A stretch of 64,000 nucleotides of DNA from NCBI RefSeq assembly GCF_024137865.1, contig NZ_CP099960.1, positions 1,798,001 through 1,862,000 of the forward strand. Reading direction: 5' to 3'. Below are positions 1 through 9,344 of the stretch, piece by piece (position 1 is the first letter of the stretch; each line of letters opens with the position of its first letter). The notes beneath the pieces were generated by a model, which worked only from the letters and a program-made list of their open reading frames with translations, had not been told where the DNA came from and did not search any database. This stretch comes from Moraxella sp. FZFQ2102. GTDB lineage: Bacteria > Pseudomonadota > Gammaproteobacteria > Pseudomonadales > Moraxellaceae. Position numbers and translations under genes: made by a program.

Positions 1-1256
1 TGATTGGGGCTTTTGAGCATGGCTTTGACAAAACCAACCAGCAGCAGCGGACCAATGAACATACCGCCAGCGCAGCCGATGAGAAATTGACTGACATAGA
101 AATTCTCAGGACGCACATCACTGGTCAAGTCAGCATCCAAGAAACTGGCAAGCGCAATCAGCACGCCTGCGCACAGCAGCTGTGGAAATACCATCTTGGG
201 CGAAAAAGTCGCTGCACTGACCATGCCACCAATAAAAGTTCCTGCCGCGATGACGCCATATAAGCCAATGAATTGATCGCTACTCATGCCCATGCTGCGC
301 AAAAAATTGACCGTCGCCCAAGACTGCTCTGCCATCAAAAATCGCAACAATACCGATGCTAACAAAAACCGCAATAAACCGATGGTGGTTAGCCATTTGG
401 TATCAACCAATGGCAGTTTGCGGTGATGCTCGATGACAAATGCCAACATCAGCGTACCCATGCCAATGATCAGCCAATAGGCAATCTTTGGATCGTCCGT
501 CCACCAGACGATCGGACCTTGTACCAGTACTGCTGCCAATGCGCCAAAGCCTGTGGTCAGTAGGATAAACGCAATGATATCACCTGTGTTGAATACTTGG
601 ATGCGTACGCCGCGCGGTAGTTTGAGCATCATGACCAGTGCAAAAGCACACAAGGTTAAGCCAAATTCAAAGCTGTACAATCGTGACCAACTCTCAGCTG
701 AGAACAAGTAGGGCGAGATCACCCAAGCCAAAGGCACGCCCAGCTGACCAGCTGCCATGGCAAAATACAGCCCGTGTAGTTTGAGTTTTTTATCAAAGGC
801 TTGCATGATATAAAATAAGCCCAAAGTGGACATCGTACCACCTGCAAAACCACTCAAGCCACGCACCAAAATAGCGAGTTCATAGCGGTGTGTGAGCAGA
901 TGCAGCCCTGTGATGACCAAAAAAGCAAATAATGACACCTCTGTAAACCAGCGAATGCCTTGCTGCTGACGCGCCTTATAAGTCAAAATACTGGCACTCA
1001 TGCTGCCGATGACATAGGCAGCGGCAAACCACGCTGACTGCGTTGGCGTCAAGCCATATTCACCTTGGATATAGGGCAGGTTCGCTGTTGTGAAGCCATT
1101 ACCCATGCCGCCTGCGATAGCGATTAGCATCCCAATCACAAAATACAATAAGGCAATCGGGCGCGAATGTTTGATATTAGCAGGTGAGCCAGGTAATGAA
1201 GGGCGCTCATCTGCCGTCCAGTTCGGCGGTTTTTCAAGGTATCTTGGTGTGTGCAT
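1..1256 (-). CDS. MFS transporter, C-terminus cut by the window edge
   Basis: About 418 residues are visible from an ATG at 1256, with no stop before base 1. The protein is very hydrophobic. A 30-residue polar N-terminus is followed by a first membrane helix rich in Gly/Ala (LIAIAGGMGNG), a second helix beginning TQSAWFAAAYVIG, and about ten further helices. This is the layout of a drug/H+ antiporter of the major facilitator superfamily, closest in feel to the DHA2 (EmrB) type. It lies downstream of a LysR regulator on the same strand, so that regulator may control it. The substrate is not readable from the sequence, and an EmrA-like or other partner could lie beyond the left edge. Confidence 0.8.
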   Translation of the reverse strand, partial: MHTPRYLEKPPNWTADERPSLPGSPANIKHSRPIALLYFVIGMLIAIAGGMGNGFTTANLPYIQGEYGLTPTQSAWFAAAYVIGSMSASILTYKARQQQGIRWFTEVSLFAFLVITGLHLLTHRYELAILVRGLSGFAGGTMSTLGLFYIMQAFDKKLKLHGLYFAMAAGQLGVPLAWVISPYLFSAESWSRLYSFEFGLTLCAFALVMMLKLPRGVRIQVFNTGDIIAFILLTTGFGALAAVLVQGPIVWWTDDPKIAYWLIIGMGTLMLAFVIEHHRKLPLVDTKWLTTIGLLRFLLASVLLRFLMAEQSWATVNFLRSMGMSSDQFIGLYGVIAAGTFIGGMVSAATFSPKMVFPQLLCAGVLIALASFLDADLTSDVRPENFYVSQFLIGCAGGMFIGPLLLVGFVKAMLKSPN

Positions 1257-1472
1257 TGTGCTTATTATGATTATTAAATTGTTATGATTATTAAGAAAAA
1301 ACAGCAGAAATATACGCCTGTGCACCGAGTTGGTCAATGAAATTTTGCGAACTTATCAGTGTATTTTGATGTCAGTTGGGTACTTGGTGGTCTATTTGAT
1401 CTTTTTAAAATACAAAAAATCAGTCATGTTCATCATCGTTGATTTTCGCTGAATAAATTTATCAAAAGCCAA

Positions 1473-2357
1473 TCAATTTAAATTTAGCCTTGCCAAATAC
1501 CATTCCACAAAGCTGCGCACCGCAGGTGTAGAGCCGCGATTTTTATAATAAATCATCGAGATTGGCTTGACATCCATTTCCCAGTCTTGGAGCACTTGCA
1601 CCAAACCATGTTGGCGACCGTTTTCAAGTGCCATTTTGCCAATACCGATACCACGCACGATCATGCGATCAACCATGGTAAAATCATTGCAGCCGATATA
1701 AGGATTTGGCGAGATTTTCAGTTCTTTATTGCCTTGACAAAACCGCCACGGCAGGCTCATGGTCTGTGCGATGACTTGGTGGTGATATAGATCGTTCGGC
1801 GTATTTGGCACGCCGTTTTTGTCCAGATATTCTTGGGTGGCAAAGATGCCAAAATGCATCTGTATCCACGGTTTTGCCACGACATTTTCGTTCTCGATCG
1901 AGCCGACACGCAGGGCGATGTCGATGCCATCTTGGATCATATTGATCTTGTGTTGTGACAGATTGATGTCGATGGACACTTCAGGGAATTGCTCCAGATA
2001 CTCTTCTAAATGCGGCAACAAATACCGATGTGCGACATCGACAGGCGCTGACACGCGCAGCAGCCCTGTGGGTTTTTCGAGCCCATGATGAATGCTTTGG
2101 ATCGCTGAATCGGCTTCTTTGAGCATATTTTGGGCATGAACAAAAAAATGCTCGCCCAAATCGTTTAGGCTGACACCTTTTTTGCCACGGTTCAAAAGCT
2201 GCGTGCCAAGCGAACTTTCTAGCTGAGTCAAGCGACGCGACAGCCGTGAGACAGGCACACCTGTCAGATCCGATGCTGAGCTTAGGCTGCCTGCTTGTAC
2301 GACCGATACAAACAAGCGAATGTCATCAAGGCTGATGTGGTTCATAAACGCGCCCAT
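1473..2357 (-). CDS. LysR-family transcriptional regulator
   Basis: A full-length (294 aa) LysR-type regulator. The N-terminal winged helix-turn-helix lies at about residues 5-65 (LDDIRLFVSVVQAGSLSSAS, then SRLSRRLTQLESSLG). It is followed by an effector-binding periplasmic-protein-like domain starting near GLLRVSAPVDVA. The start could be the ATG at 2357 or the ATG at 2345 (MNHISLDD); neither has a clear Shine-Dalgarno, and the shorter form fits the family better. It is divergent from the doxX-like gene across about 250 bp and upstream of the MFS gene. LysR regulators commonly control a divergent neighbour, so both are candidate targets. The inducer is unknown. Confidence 0.88.
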   Translation of the reverse strand: MGAFMNHISLDDIRLFVSVVQAGSLSSASDLTGVPVSRLSRRLTQLESSLGTQLLNRGKKGVSLNDLGEHFFVHAQNMLKEADSAIQSIHHGLEKPTGLLRVSAPVDVAHRYLLPHLEEYLEQFPEVSIDINLSQHKINMIQDGIDIALRVGSIENENVVAKPWIQMHFGIFATQEYLDKNGVPNTPNDLYHHQVIAQTMSLPWRFCQGNKELKISPNPYIGCNDFTMVDRMIVRGIGIGKMALENGRQHGLVQVLQDWEMDVKPISMIYYKNRGSTPAVRSFVEWYLARLNLN

Positions 2358-2611
2358 GTCAGAGAAGTTGGGATAAATAGATAATTTAAAAATAAAATAT
2401 CAATATGCGAAAATTTTATAATTAACTTTCTATAATTGCAAATTAATTTTGTAAAAGTGTACCTTGTTAAGTGACTAAAATCAATTAAAATAAAGCAAGG
2501 GAAAAATTTGATACGGCGCAAAATTGACAACAATTGACAATGCCACAATGACCAACCAAGGTACAAACCTTAAGCTCACAGCTTGTATAAAATAATAATG
2601 GAGCATGTATT

Positions 2612-3040
2612 ATGTATCATTCATTCGAAAAATTTTCATATAATCTAAAAGATTTGCTCTTGCTATTTACGCGTGTCATCATCGGTTATATGTATCTTTT
2701 GCATGGTACGACCAAACTATTTGCCATGCCTGCTGCGATGGCGGGCGATAAAGGTGCAGTTGAGCTGTTTTCGATGATGGGCGTTGGTGGTGTGCTTGAG
2801 CTTGTTGGTGGTGCGCTACTGATTATCGGTTTGTTCACGCGATTCAATGCCTTTATCCAAGCAGGAATGATGGCAGTGGCATACTTCTTTTATCACGCAT
2901 TTCCTGCAGGGATTGACTTGCTGCTGTTGCCAAGTGCCAACCGCGGCGAAAATGCAGTGGTGTATTGTATGATTTTCCTACTATTTTGGGCATTGGGTGC
3001 AGGTAAGTATTCTTTGGATGCCAAATTTTCAAAATACTGA
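2612..3040 (+). CDS. DoxX family membrane protein
   Basis: A 142-aa protein with four predicted membrane helices: LLLLFTRVIIGYMYLLHG near residues 14-31, a Gly-rich helix VGGVLELVGGALLIIGLF, a third around the MMAVAYFFYHAF segment, and a fourth near VVYCMIFLLFWALG. The R-x-x-x-G-x-x-x-L-x-H-G signature of the first helix and the overall size match the DoxX family (PF07681). Family members are linked to thiol/oxidative stress or sulfur metabolism in other bacteria, but the biochemical role is not settled. The gene is divergent from the LysR gene and ends in a strong terminator. Confidence 0.85.
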   Translation: MYHSFEKFSYNLKDLLLLFTRVIIGYMYLLHGTTKLFAMPAAMAGDKGAVELFSMMGVGGVLELVGGALLIIGLFTRFNAFIQAGMMAVAYFFYHAFPAGIDLLLLPSANRGENAVVYCMIFLLFWALGAGKYSLDAKFSKY

Positions 3041-3082
3041 TTATCACCGCTAATGTGATCATAGTTTAGTTTCACTTGGGCT

Positions 3083-3115
3083 AAAAAAGCACGAATACTG
3101 ATTTCGTGCTTTTTT
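3083..3115 (+). terminator. intrinsic terminator after the doxX-like gene
   Basis: A perfect 13-bp stem (aaaaaagcacgaa paired with its complement) with a 7-base loop, running into six T. The A-run on the 5' side would also let it work on the other strand. Confidence 0.85.
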
Positions 3116-3290
3116 GTTATTATCACTATTTGATGCTTAGTTGGCTGAAATATACTTAAATGTGCAAAGTTGCTTTTGTGCAAGCTGCATTGTGTAAGCT
3201 GGTTCGGCTGTGATGGCTTGGTGGATTGCTAATTGTGATTAAGCGGTTAATTTGTTTGGCTTTGTTTGATTTGGGTGTTATAAATTCCAC

Positions 3291-3314
3291 TTCAGCAACC
3301 AATTCAGCAACCAA
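3291..3314. repeat. 12-bp tandem repeat, two copies
   Basis: Two adjacent identical copies of ttcagcaaccaa in an intergenic AT-rich stretch. No function is visible. Confidence 0.8.
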
Positions 3315-3494
3315 TCACTCATAAAATACTCAAAGATCGTTGCAAATTTGCAAAATTATTTTGCTAAAATCAATCTTGTTCAAAAATTTAAAAAATAGCA
3401 TAATAGCAACCAAGCGGTAAATGACACATTTGCCAAATCTTTCAAAAACTCAAAAACAGTGCCAATGGCACGATGAAAAATAAGGAAAAACCTC

Positions 3495-4037
3495 ATGAAA
3501 AAAGTCGCAGTATTTGTCGGAAGTGCAAGCAAAACTTCATTCAACCACCTAGCGGTGAAATACCTTCAAAAAGTCGCACCAGCGTCACTAGAGCTAAATG
3601 TCGTGGACATCTCTGATCTGCCACTGTACGATCGCGACCTAGATGAACAAGACATCCCACAATACACTCGCGTGCGTGAAGCGATCAAAGCAGCAGATGC
3701 GATCTTGTGGGTGAGCCCAGAACACAACGGCGGCCCATCAGCAATGATCAAAAACGCCATCGATGTCGGCTCTCGCCCAATGGGTCAAAGCGTCTGGAAC
3801 GGCAAGCCACTTGGTCTATTGAGTGTCAATGCTAACGGCAGTCCACGCGTCACTGATCAATTGCGTACCATCAGCACAAGCCCAGCGTTGAATATGCCAA
3901 CGCTACCATTCGGTGCTTATTTCGGCGGTATCTTTGCAGGTGCGTTCAATGAGCATGGTGAGTTGGTTTCAGAACAAGCCAAAGCGGTATTGGATGGTTT
4001 CATTAATGCTTATGCAGAATTTGTTGAAAAATACTAA
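3495..4037 (+). CDS. NAD(P)H-dependent FMN reductase / quinone reductase family
   Basis: 180 aa, flavodoxin-like fold (NADPH-dependent FMN reductase family, PF03358; relatives include chromate/quinone reductases such as ChrR and AzoB-type enzymes). Evidence is the N-terminal beta strand and phosphate-binding loop (VAVFVGSASKTSFN) and the family's central motif, read here as SPEHNGGPSAMIKNAIDV (usually PEYNxSxPxxLKNAxD). Such enzymes reduce quinones or flavins with NAD(P)H, often as two-electron detoxifiers. A Shine-Dalgarno (aaggaaaa) precedes the ATG. It has its own terminator. With the LysR and DoxX neighbours it could belong to an electrophile or oxidant response; that is inference. Confidence 0.85.
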   Translation: MKKVAVFVGSASKTSFNHLAVKYLQKVAPASLELNVVDISDLPLYDRDLDEQDIPQYTRVREAIKAADAILWVSPEHNGGPSAMIKNAIDVGSRPMGQSVWNGKPLGLLSVNANGSPRVTDQLRTISTSPALNMPTLPFGAYFGGIFAGAFNEHGELVSEQAKAVLDGFINAYAEFVEKY

Positions 4038-4070
4038 TTCAACCACGGTATAAACTCTCCTACCATACCA

Positions 4071-4100
4071 AAAAGCCAGTCGATTGCGATTGGCTTTTTT
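4071..4100 (+). terminator. intrinsic terminator after the flavin reductase
   Basis: A 12-bp stem (aaaagccagtcg with its complement, one G-U pair), a 4-base loop and a run of T. Confidence 0.85.
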
Positions 4101-4223
4101 GTGATATTTGACAATGCTTTATTTTATGATAATTAGCATGACTGTAACAGATCATGCACAGATATTTTAAATTGTGCAAAAGTAAGCTAAAATATCTACC
4201 TATTTTCGTAGCGAATCATCACC

Positions 4224-5057
4224 ATGCCATCTAACCATCTGCCGCACAAATCGGTCTCGTTAAAAGAGCGCATTCATATCATCATCGAAGGCACGGACAC
4301 GCCTGCCGGCAAGCTGTTCGATGTGCTGATCATGGTGGCGATCATCACCAGTGTCTTGGTGGTGATGCTTGATAGTGTGCTGGATTTACGCTTAGCATAT
4401 GGTCGCTATTTCTCAGCGGCAGAATGGATTTTTACCATTTTATTCACCATCGAGTACATTTTGCGTTTGTATTCTGCGCCCAATCGTCGCGCTTATGCAT
4501 TCAGCTTTTTTGGTGTGGTGGATTTACTTGCGCTGTTGCCGACTTATTTGAGCTTGTTTTTTGTGGGAATGCATTATCTGCTCGTGGTGCGGATTTTGCG
4601 GATTTTGCGGATTTTTCGCGTCTTTAAGCTCAAATCCTATATGCAGCAGGCGGGTTTTTTGGCGGCGGCGTTTAAGACCAGTCAGCATAAGATTACGGTA
4701 TTTTTCTTATCTTTGCTGCTACTTGTCACCATCTTTGGCGCGGTGCTGTATGTGGTCGAAGGACCTGAAAATGGCTTTACCAGTATTCCGCGCTCAATCT
4801 ATTGGGCGGTTGTGACTTTGACAACCGTCGGTTATGGGGATATTTCACCCAAGACGCCGATCGGTCAAGCCATTGCAAGTATGGTAATGATCACAGGTTA
4901 TGCCATCATCGCCGTGCCGACTGGGGTGTTCACCGCCGAGCTTACGCGTACCATGCGACCACAGCTACAGCCTGTGGCGTGTCCAAACTGCGGTAAATTC
5001 GGCCATGCGACCAATGCCAAATACTGTGATCGCTGTGGTCATGATTTGCATTTATAA
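4224..5057 (+). CDS. voltage-gated-type potassium channel with C-terminal zinc ribbon
   Basis: 277-aa ion transporter (PF00520) with the six-helix Kv layout. The S4-like voltage sensor has an Arg at every third position (RILRILRIFRVF, about residues 124-135). The pore carries the exact K+ selectivity filter T-V-G-Y-G-D at residues 201-206. After S6 a short tail ends in a zinc-ribbon-like pair of CxxC knuckles (C253/C256 and C268/C271). Expected to be a tetrameric inner-membrane K+ channel. The R-I-L coding stretch is a near-perfect 9-bp DNA repeat. The ATG at 4224 is the only good start before the first helix. The gene stands alone between two terminators. Confidence 0.9.
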   Translation: MPSNHLPHKSVSLKERIHIIIEGTDTPAGKLFDVLIMVAIITSVLVVMLDSVLDLRLAYGRYFSAAEWIFTILFTIEYILRLYSAPNRRAYAFSFFGVVDLLALLPTYLSLFFVGMHYLLVVRILRILRIFRVFKLKSYMQQAGFLAAAFKTSQHKITVFFLSLLLLVTIFGAVLYVVEGPENGFTSIPRSIYWAVVTLTTVGYGDISPKTPIGQAIASMVMITGYAIIAVPTGVFTAELTRTMRPQLQPVACPNCGKFGHATNAKYCDRCGHDLHL

Positions 5058-5128
5058 GCGATTAAATAGCAATGATTGAAATGTCGCTTTACGCTTTTGT
5101 GCCAATCTCTCTATTTGTCATTTGATTC

Positions 5129-5156
5129 AACCACTCAATATTTTGGGTGGTTTTTT
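5129..5156 (+). terminator. intrinsic terminator after the K+ channel gene
   Basis: A 9-bp stem (aaccactca with its complement, one G-U pair), a 6-base loop and T6. An in-frame upstream start for the rhomboid gene would lie inside this hairpin, which argues for the downstream start. Confidence 0.75.
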
Positions 5157-5209
5157 GTGTGGATTTTTGGTTTAATAGGGTGAATTTTTTTGGAAAAATT
5201 GGCACGATA

Positions 5210-5947
5210 ATGAACATCTCTCGATTGTGGCAGCGCGCACCCATCACTTTGCTGTTAATCCTAAGCTTTGTGGGTATGATGGCGTATCAGTGGCTTGTGG
5301 GCGTGCAGATTGATGATCCGAGTACGCGCGATTTGGTGCGCTTTGGGGCGAATTTTTTGCCGTATTCAATGACGCTTGAGCCGTGGCGACTCATCACCAG
5401 TGGCTTTGTGCATATTGGCGTGCTGCATTTGCTGTTTAATAGCTTTGCGATGTATTATTTTGGGCAGGCAGGCGAGCTTGTGCTGTCACCTGTGCGCTTT
5501 TTGGTGATGTTTTTGTTGTCAGTGATTGGCAGTGGACTGCTGAGTAATTACATGACTTGGCAGGATATTTTGGCAGGTGGTATGCCGATTGTTACTGCGG
5601 GCGCATCGGGTGGTCTGATGGGCATCGGTGCGTTTTTGTTAATACTTGCGGTGACGCGCGCGCCTGTCGGCATGGTGTTTAATACCAAAAGCCTTGCAAT
5701 GGTGATGGGATTGAATCTGTTGATGGGCTTTGCCATCGATGGGATTAATAACGCAGGGCATATCGGTGGGATGATCACAGGTGCGATATTGGGCTTGGGG
5801 CTTGTGATCGAAAAACGCCAAGCCGTGCGCCTACAAAGCGGCCGCAGCTATGGCTTTAGCTATTATTGGGCGGTGGTGGCGTTGCTTGCGTTTGCATTTA
5901 CTACAGCCTGGTGGGTACTGCAGGGCGAAGTGCTAGCGGTGGTTTGA
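5210..5947 (+). CDS. rhomboid family intramembrane serine protease
   Basis: 245 aa from the ATG at 5210. A longer in-frame start at 5147 lies in the preceding terminator and would add a non-conserved leader. Rhomboid signatures are clear: an H-x-x-x-x-H-x-x-x-N segment (HIGVLHLLFNSFAMYYFG), the catalytic serine in GASGG (S133), and the catalytic histidine in NNAGHIGG (H184), with about six membrane helices. The enzyme cleaves transmembrane segments of other membrane proteins inside the inner membrane. The substrate is unknown. It is a single gene with its own terminator. Confidence 0.9.
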   Translation: MNISRLWQRAPITLLLILSFVGMMAYQWLVGVQIDDPSTRDLVRFGANFLPYSMTLEPWRLITSGFVHIGVLHLLFNSFAMYYFGQAGELVLSPVRFLVMFLLSVIGSGLLSNYMTWQDILAGGMPIVTAGASGGLMGIGAFLLILAVTRAPVGMVFNTKSLAMVMGLNLLMGFAIDGINNAGHIGGMITGAILGLGLVIEKRQAVRLQSGRSYGFSYYWAVVALLAFAFTTAWWVLQGEVLAVV

Positions 5948-6341
5948 TGGTGTTTTTATACAGCTTGGATATGATAAAAAGGGCGTTATCAAATACGCTC
6001 TTTTTAATGCAGCAAATTCAAATCGAAATCATCCGTGGATGTATGCAATGCGCCCGTACGCGTTCAAATCTCACACTTGCCCACCAAAGTTTACCCAAAT
6101 ATTTCCCATCGTTTGTGATTTGGCAAGCCAATCTTGCCTGTAATAATATCGGTTGGTGTTTTGGTAAATACTCTGTTATGATGGCGGCGTTCATCGTGAT
6201 TGCATGAAAATTGGCTGATTTGATCTCGTAGTAATAGCACTGTACCAATTTTTACACATAATAATTAATCGCAAGTATCTGGCAAACAATCACGCAGAAT
6301 GTCTTTATTTTCACCATCACACTGATCAAAAGGGGTTTGGT
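5948..6341. other. intergenic region upstream of cydA
   Basis: Apart from the rhomboid terminator, no gene is supported; small open frames here have no Shine-Dalgarno or recognisable protein. The region must hold the cydABX promoter. I looked for an FNR/ANR box (TTGAT-N4-ATCAA) and found only half sites. Confidence 0.5.
5976..6005 (+). terminator. intrinsic terminator after the rhomboid gene
   Basis: An 11-bp stem (aaaaagggcgt with its complement, one G-U pair), an 8-base loop and T5. Confidence 0.8.
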
Positions 6342-7946
6342 ATGATTACCGAGCATCTGGTCGATATATCGCGGCTACAATTCGCTGCGACCGCCTTATT
6401 TCACTTTTTATTTGTACCGCTGACGCTTGGCATGACATGGATGCTGGTGATCATGGAAGCGGTGTATCTCACCACAGGTAAGGAAATTTGGAAAGACATG
6501 ACCCGATTTTGGGGTAAGCTTTTCGGGATTAACTTTGTGCTTGGGGTGACCACAGGCATCACCATGGAATTTCAATTCGGCACGAACTGGGCATATTATT
6601 CGCACTATGTTGGCGATGTGTTCGGTGCACCGCTTGCCATCGAAGGCTTGATGGCGTTTTTCTTAGAATCCACCATGGTGGGGCTGTTTTTCTTCGGCTG
6701 GGATCGGATGTCACGATTGCAGCATTTTACCACCACGCTATTGATGGCGCTGGGTACTAGCTTGTCTGCCTTGTGGATTTTGGTCGCGAACGGCTGGATG
6801 CAAAACCCTGTCGGCGCTGAGTTCAACTACGACACTATGCGTATGGAGATGACAAGCTTTGCACAGATTTTCCTAAATCCAGATGCGCAGAATAAGTTTG
6901 TGCATACTGTCTCGGCAGGCTATGTGACAGGCGCACTGTTTGTACTTGGCGTGTCGGCGTGGTATTTGCTTAAAGGGCGTGATATTGAGTTTGCCAAGCG
7001 CAGTTTTCATGTGGCATCGGCTTTTGGTTTTGCGGCGATTTGTTCGGTGATCGTGCTTGGCGACGAGTCAGGTTATTCGATCGGTCACGCGCAGCAAACC
7101 AAGATTGCAGCAATCGAAGCGATGTGGGAGACTGAGCCTGCGCCAGCGAATTTTAATATCATCGCAGGGATCAATGAAGCTGAGCAAAAGAACGATTGGG
7201 CGGTGCATATTCCGTATTTGATGGGTATCATCGGCACGCGTTCGTTTGATCAGCAGATTCTTGGTATTCATGATATTAAGAAAATCAATGAAGAAAAAAT
7301 CAAAAATGGCATCACTGCCGTACATCTGCTTGACACCATGCGCGCCCAAAAAGAGCAAGGCATCACCATTGATCCTGCGATGATTGCACAGTTTGATGCA
7401 CACAAAGAGGATTTGGGCTTTGGTCTATTGCTCAAAAAATACACCAATGATGTGACCAAAGCCACACCACAGATGATCGCACAAGCGGTCGATGATAGTG
7501 TGCCTGCGGTTACGCCGATGTTTTGGACATTTCGCGTGATGGTGGCGATGGGCTTTTTAATGCTAATTTTATTCAGCTTGTGCCTATTTTTCACGCTCAA
7601 GGGTAATTTTATGCAGAAAAAATGGCTCTTAAAATTCGCCGTATTGATGATTCCTGCACCGTGGATTGCCATCGAAGCAGGTTGGTTCGTCGCTGAATAC
7701 GGTCGTCAGCCGTGGACGGTGTATGGCGTATTGCCGACGCATTTGTCAGTATCAAATATCCATGTCAATGATGTGCTGTTGTCTTTGGCGGGTTTTGTGG
7801 TGTTTTATGTGATTTTGGCGATTGTTGAGATGTATTTGATGATCAAATATGTCAAGCTTGGGCCGGCATCGCTTGGCACGGGCAAATATTATGGCGAAAA
7901 AACATCGCCACACATCATCAATCCATCAGAGCAACAAGGGGTGTAA
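6342..7946 (+). CDS. cydA: cytochrome bd ubiquinol oxidase subunit I
   Basis: 534 aa, normal length for CydA of the long Q-loop type. It oxidises quinol and reduces O2 to water with high oxygen affinity and low sensitivity to nitric oxide and peroxide. Seen in the protein: the N-terminal helix with the haem-ligand histidine H21 ([13 protein letters not shown]), [21 protein letters not shown], and the strongly conserved [13 protein letters not shown] near the C-terminus. The ATG has a good Shine-Dalgarno (aaaagggg). cydB starts 1 bp after the stop and cydX follows, so cydABX is one operon. Confidence 0.97.
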   Translation: MITEHLVDISRLQFAATALFHFLFVPLTLGMTWMLVIMEAVYLTTGKEIWKDMTRFWGKLFGINFVLGVTTGITMEFQFGTNWAYYSHYVGDVFGAPLAIEGLMAFFLESTMVGLFFFGWDRMSRLQHFTTTLLMALGTSLSALWILVANGWMQNPVGAEFNYDTMRMEMTSFAQIFLNPDAQNKFVHTVSAGYVTGALFVLGVSAWYLLKGRDIEFAKRSFHVASAFGFAAICSVIVLGDESGYSIGHAQQTKIAAIEAMWETEPAPANFNIIAGINEAEQKNDWAVHIPYLMGIIGTRSFDQQILGIHDIKKINEEKIKNGITAVHLLDTMRAQKEQGITIDPAMIAQFDAHKEDLGFGLLLKKYTNDVTKATPQMIAQAVDDSVPAVTPMFWTFRVMVAMGFLMLILFSLCLFFTLKGNFMQKKWLLKFAVLMIPAPWIAIEAGWFVAEYGRQPWTVYGVLPTHLSVSNIHVNDVLLSLAGFVVFYVILAIVEMYLMIKYVKLGPASLGTGKYYGEKTSPHIINPSEQQGV

Positions 7947-7947
7947 T

Positions 7948-9093
7948 ATGCTTACGCTATTAGATTATGAAACGCTCAAAGTCATCTGGTGGCTGATTGT
8001 CGGCGTGCTGCTCATCGGCTTTGCTATCATGGATGGGCATGATATGGGCGTGCTGACGCTACTGCCTTTTGTGGGTAAAGATGATGACGAACGCCGCGTG
8101 ATTGTCAATACAGTCGGGCCGCATTGGGAAGGCAATCAGGTGTGGTTCATCACCGCAGGCGGCGCGATTTTTGCGGCATTACCATTGGTCTATGCTACTG
8201 CGTTCAGTGGATTTTATTGGGCGCTGATTGCGGCATTGTGGGCGTTGTTTTTCCGTCCTGTGGGCTTTAAATACCGCAGCATGATTAAAAATGACACATG
8301 GCGCAATACTTGGGATTGGCTGCTGTTGGTCGGTTCATTTGTGCCGACGCTGATTTTTGGTGTGGCATTTGGCAATCTTTTGCTTGGTGTGCCGTTTTCG
8401 CTAGATAGCCATTTGGTATCGACTTATACAGGTTCGTTCTTTGAGTTGTTATCGCCATTTGCGCTGCTGTGCGGTCTTGTCAGTGTGGCGATGCTTGTCA
8501 TGCAAGGCGGTGTGTATCTGGCGCATCGCACTGTTGATGAAATTCAAACACGCTCAAAAAACGCCGCCAAATTCGCCGCCATTCTCACGGTGGTGCTGTT
8601 CGTCGCGACAGGCTTTTGGGTGGTGAATCTAGATGGTTATGTCATCACAAGCAATATTGACACCAACGCCACCATCGATCCGATTGCCAAGGCAGTCGCT
8701 GTCCAATCAGGTGCGTGGCTCAATAATTTCTACGCGCATTCTGCCTTGTGGCTATTGCCTGCCTTGGGTGTGGTGATGCCGCTTGTGACCATTGCGCTAC
8801 TGAAAATGGCGCGTACCTTGCTTGCCTTTATCACATCAAGTCTTGCACTGCTTGGCATCATCGGGACGGCAGGCGTGGCGCTGTTTCCATTTTATATGCC
8901 GTCATCGATCGATCCAAAATCAAGCCTGACGGTGTGGGATGCGACATCAAGCCATTTAACCTTGACGATCATGCTGTTTGTGGTGATTGTGCTGTTGCCT
9001 GTGGTGGTGACTTATACCAGCTGGGGTTATGCGATCATGCGTGGTAAAGTGACCAAGGCATATATTAAGCAAAACGAAAAAACTTTGTACTAA
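7948..9093 (+). CDS. cydB: cytochrome bd ubiquinol oxidase subunit II
   Basis: 381 aa from the ATG at 7948. This start follows a strong Shine-Dalgarno (aacaaggggtgt) at the end of cydA; an in-frame upstream codon inside cydA is not credible. The N-terminus ([19 protein letters not shown], then [20 protein letters not shown]) and the conserved [19 protein letters not shown] segment are diagnostic of CydB. It is an eight-to-nine-helix membrane subunit that supports the haem-bearing CydA. The cydDC transporter genes usually needed for assembly are not in the window. Confidence 0.97.
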   Translation: MLTLLDYETLKVIWWLIVGVLLIGFAIMDGHDMGVLTLLPFVGKDDDERRVIVNTVGPHWEGNQVWFITAGGAIFAALPLVYATAFSGFYWALIAALWALFFRPVGFKYRSMIKNDTWRNTWDWLLLVGSFVPTLIFGVAFGNLLLGVPFSLDSHLVSTYTGSFFELLSPFALLCGLVSVAMLVMQGGVYLAHRTVDEIQTRSKNAAKFAAILTVVLFVATGFWVVNLDGYVITSNIDTNATIDPIAKAVAVQSGAWLNNFYAHSALWLLPALGVVMPLVTIALLKMARTLLAFITSSLALLGIIGTAGVALFPFYMPSSIDPKSSLTVWDATSSHLTLTIMLFVVIVLLPVVVTYTSWGYAIMRGKVTKAYIKQNEKTLY

Positions 9094-9115
9094 GATTAAA
9101 AAAAGGAGTTAAACA

Positions 9116-9238
9116 ATGTGGTATTTTGCTTGGATTTTGGGCTTGGGATTTGCAGTATTGCTTGCGATTTTAAGTGCAGTGTGGGTAGAGTTTGAAGCAT
9201 CGCGCAATGCATCCTTTGGTGATGAGCAGGATAAGTAA
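9116..9238 (+). CDS. cydX: cytochrome bd oxidase small subunit CydX
   Basis: A 40-aa gene 22 bp after cydB with a strong Shine-Dalgarno (aaaaaggagtt) 5 bases before the ATG. The protein begins MWYFAWILG, the invariant CydX (YbgT) start, followed by a single membrane helix and an acidic tail ending GDEQDK. CydX stabilises the haem sites of the bd oxidase by packing beside CydA. The reading frame, position and N-terminal motif agree, so the call is firm although the gene is very small. Confidence 0.95.
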   Translation: MWYFAWILGLGFAVLLAILSAVWVEFEASRNASFGDEQDK

Positions 9239-9267
9239 TAGTTGATAAATCTTGGTGATTTTTAATC

Positions 9268-9304
9268 AACCCCACCCGGGCTCTCCCCTTAATTAAGGGG
9301 AGAG
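9268..9304 (+). repeat. palindromic element, copy A
   Basis: An accccacccgggct head followed by a perfect 24-base palindrome centred on ttaatt (9281-9304). It is followed by tgtttgtt, so it could end cydABX transcription. A degenerate inverted copy lies about 40 bp downstream. This head-plus-hairpin form is typical of small dispersed non-coding repeats. Confidence 0.7.
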
Positions 9305-9344
9305 TGTTTGTTATCTTGCAAACTTCAGCTTAAAAAGATACGAC

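Larger units (their letters stand above)
3041..3494. other. intergenic region with terminator and a 12-bp tandem repeat
   Basis: No credible gene. It holds the doxX terminator at its left end and a perfect tandem duplication of ttcagcaaccaa further right. The 150 bp before the next gene are very AT-rich and are the likely promoter region for the flavin reductase. Confidence 0.6.

Noticed and set aside
1587..2088. Open frames opposite the LysR gene
   Set aside because: They mirror the real gene on the other strand, lack ribosome binding sites and show no domain.
5147..5209. Longer N-terminus for the rhomboid protease
   Set aside because: The upstream start lies inside the terminator hairpin of the preceding gene and has no Shine-Dalgarno; the ATG at 5210 fits the family.
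6018..6248. 76-codon minus-strand open frame upstream of cydA
   Set aside because: No Shine-Dalgarno, no recognisable feature and no typical coding character; treated as intergenic.
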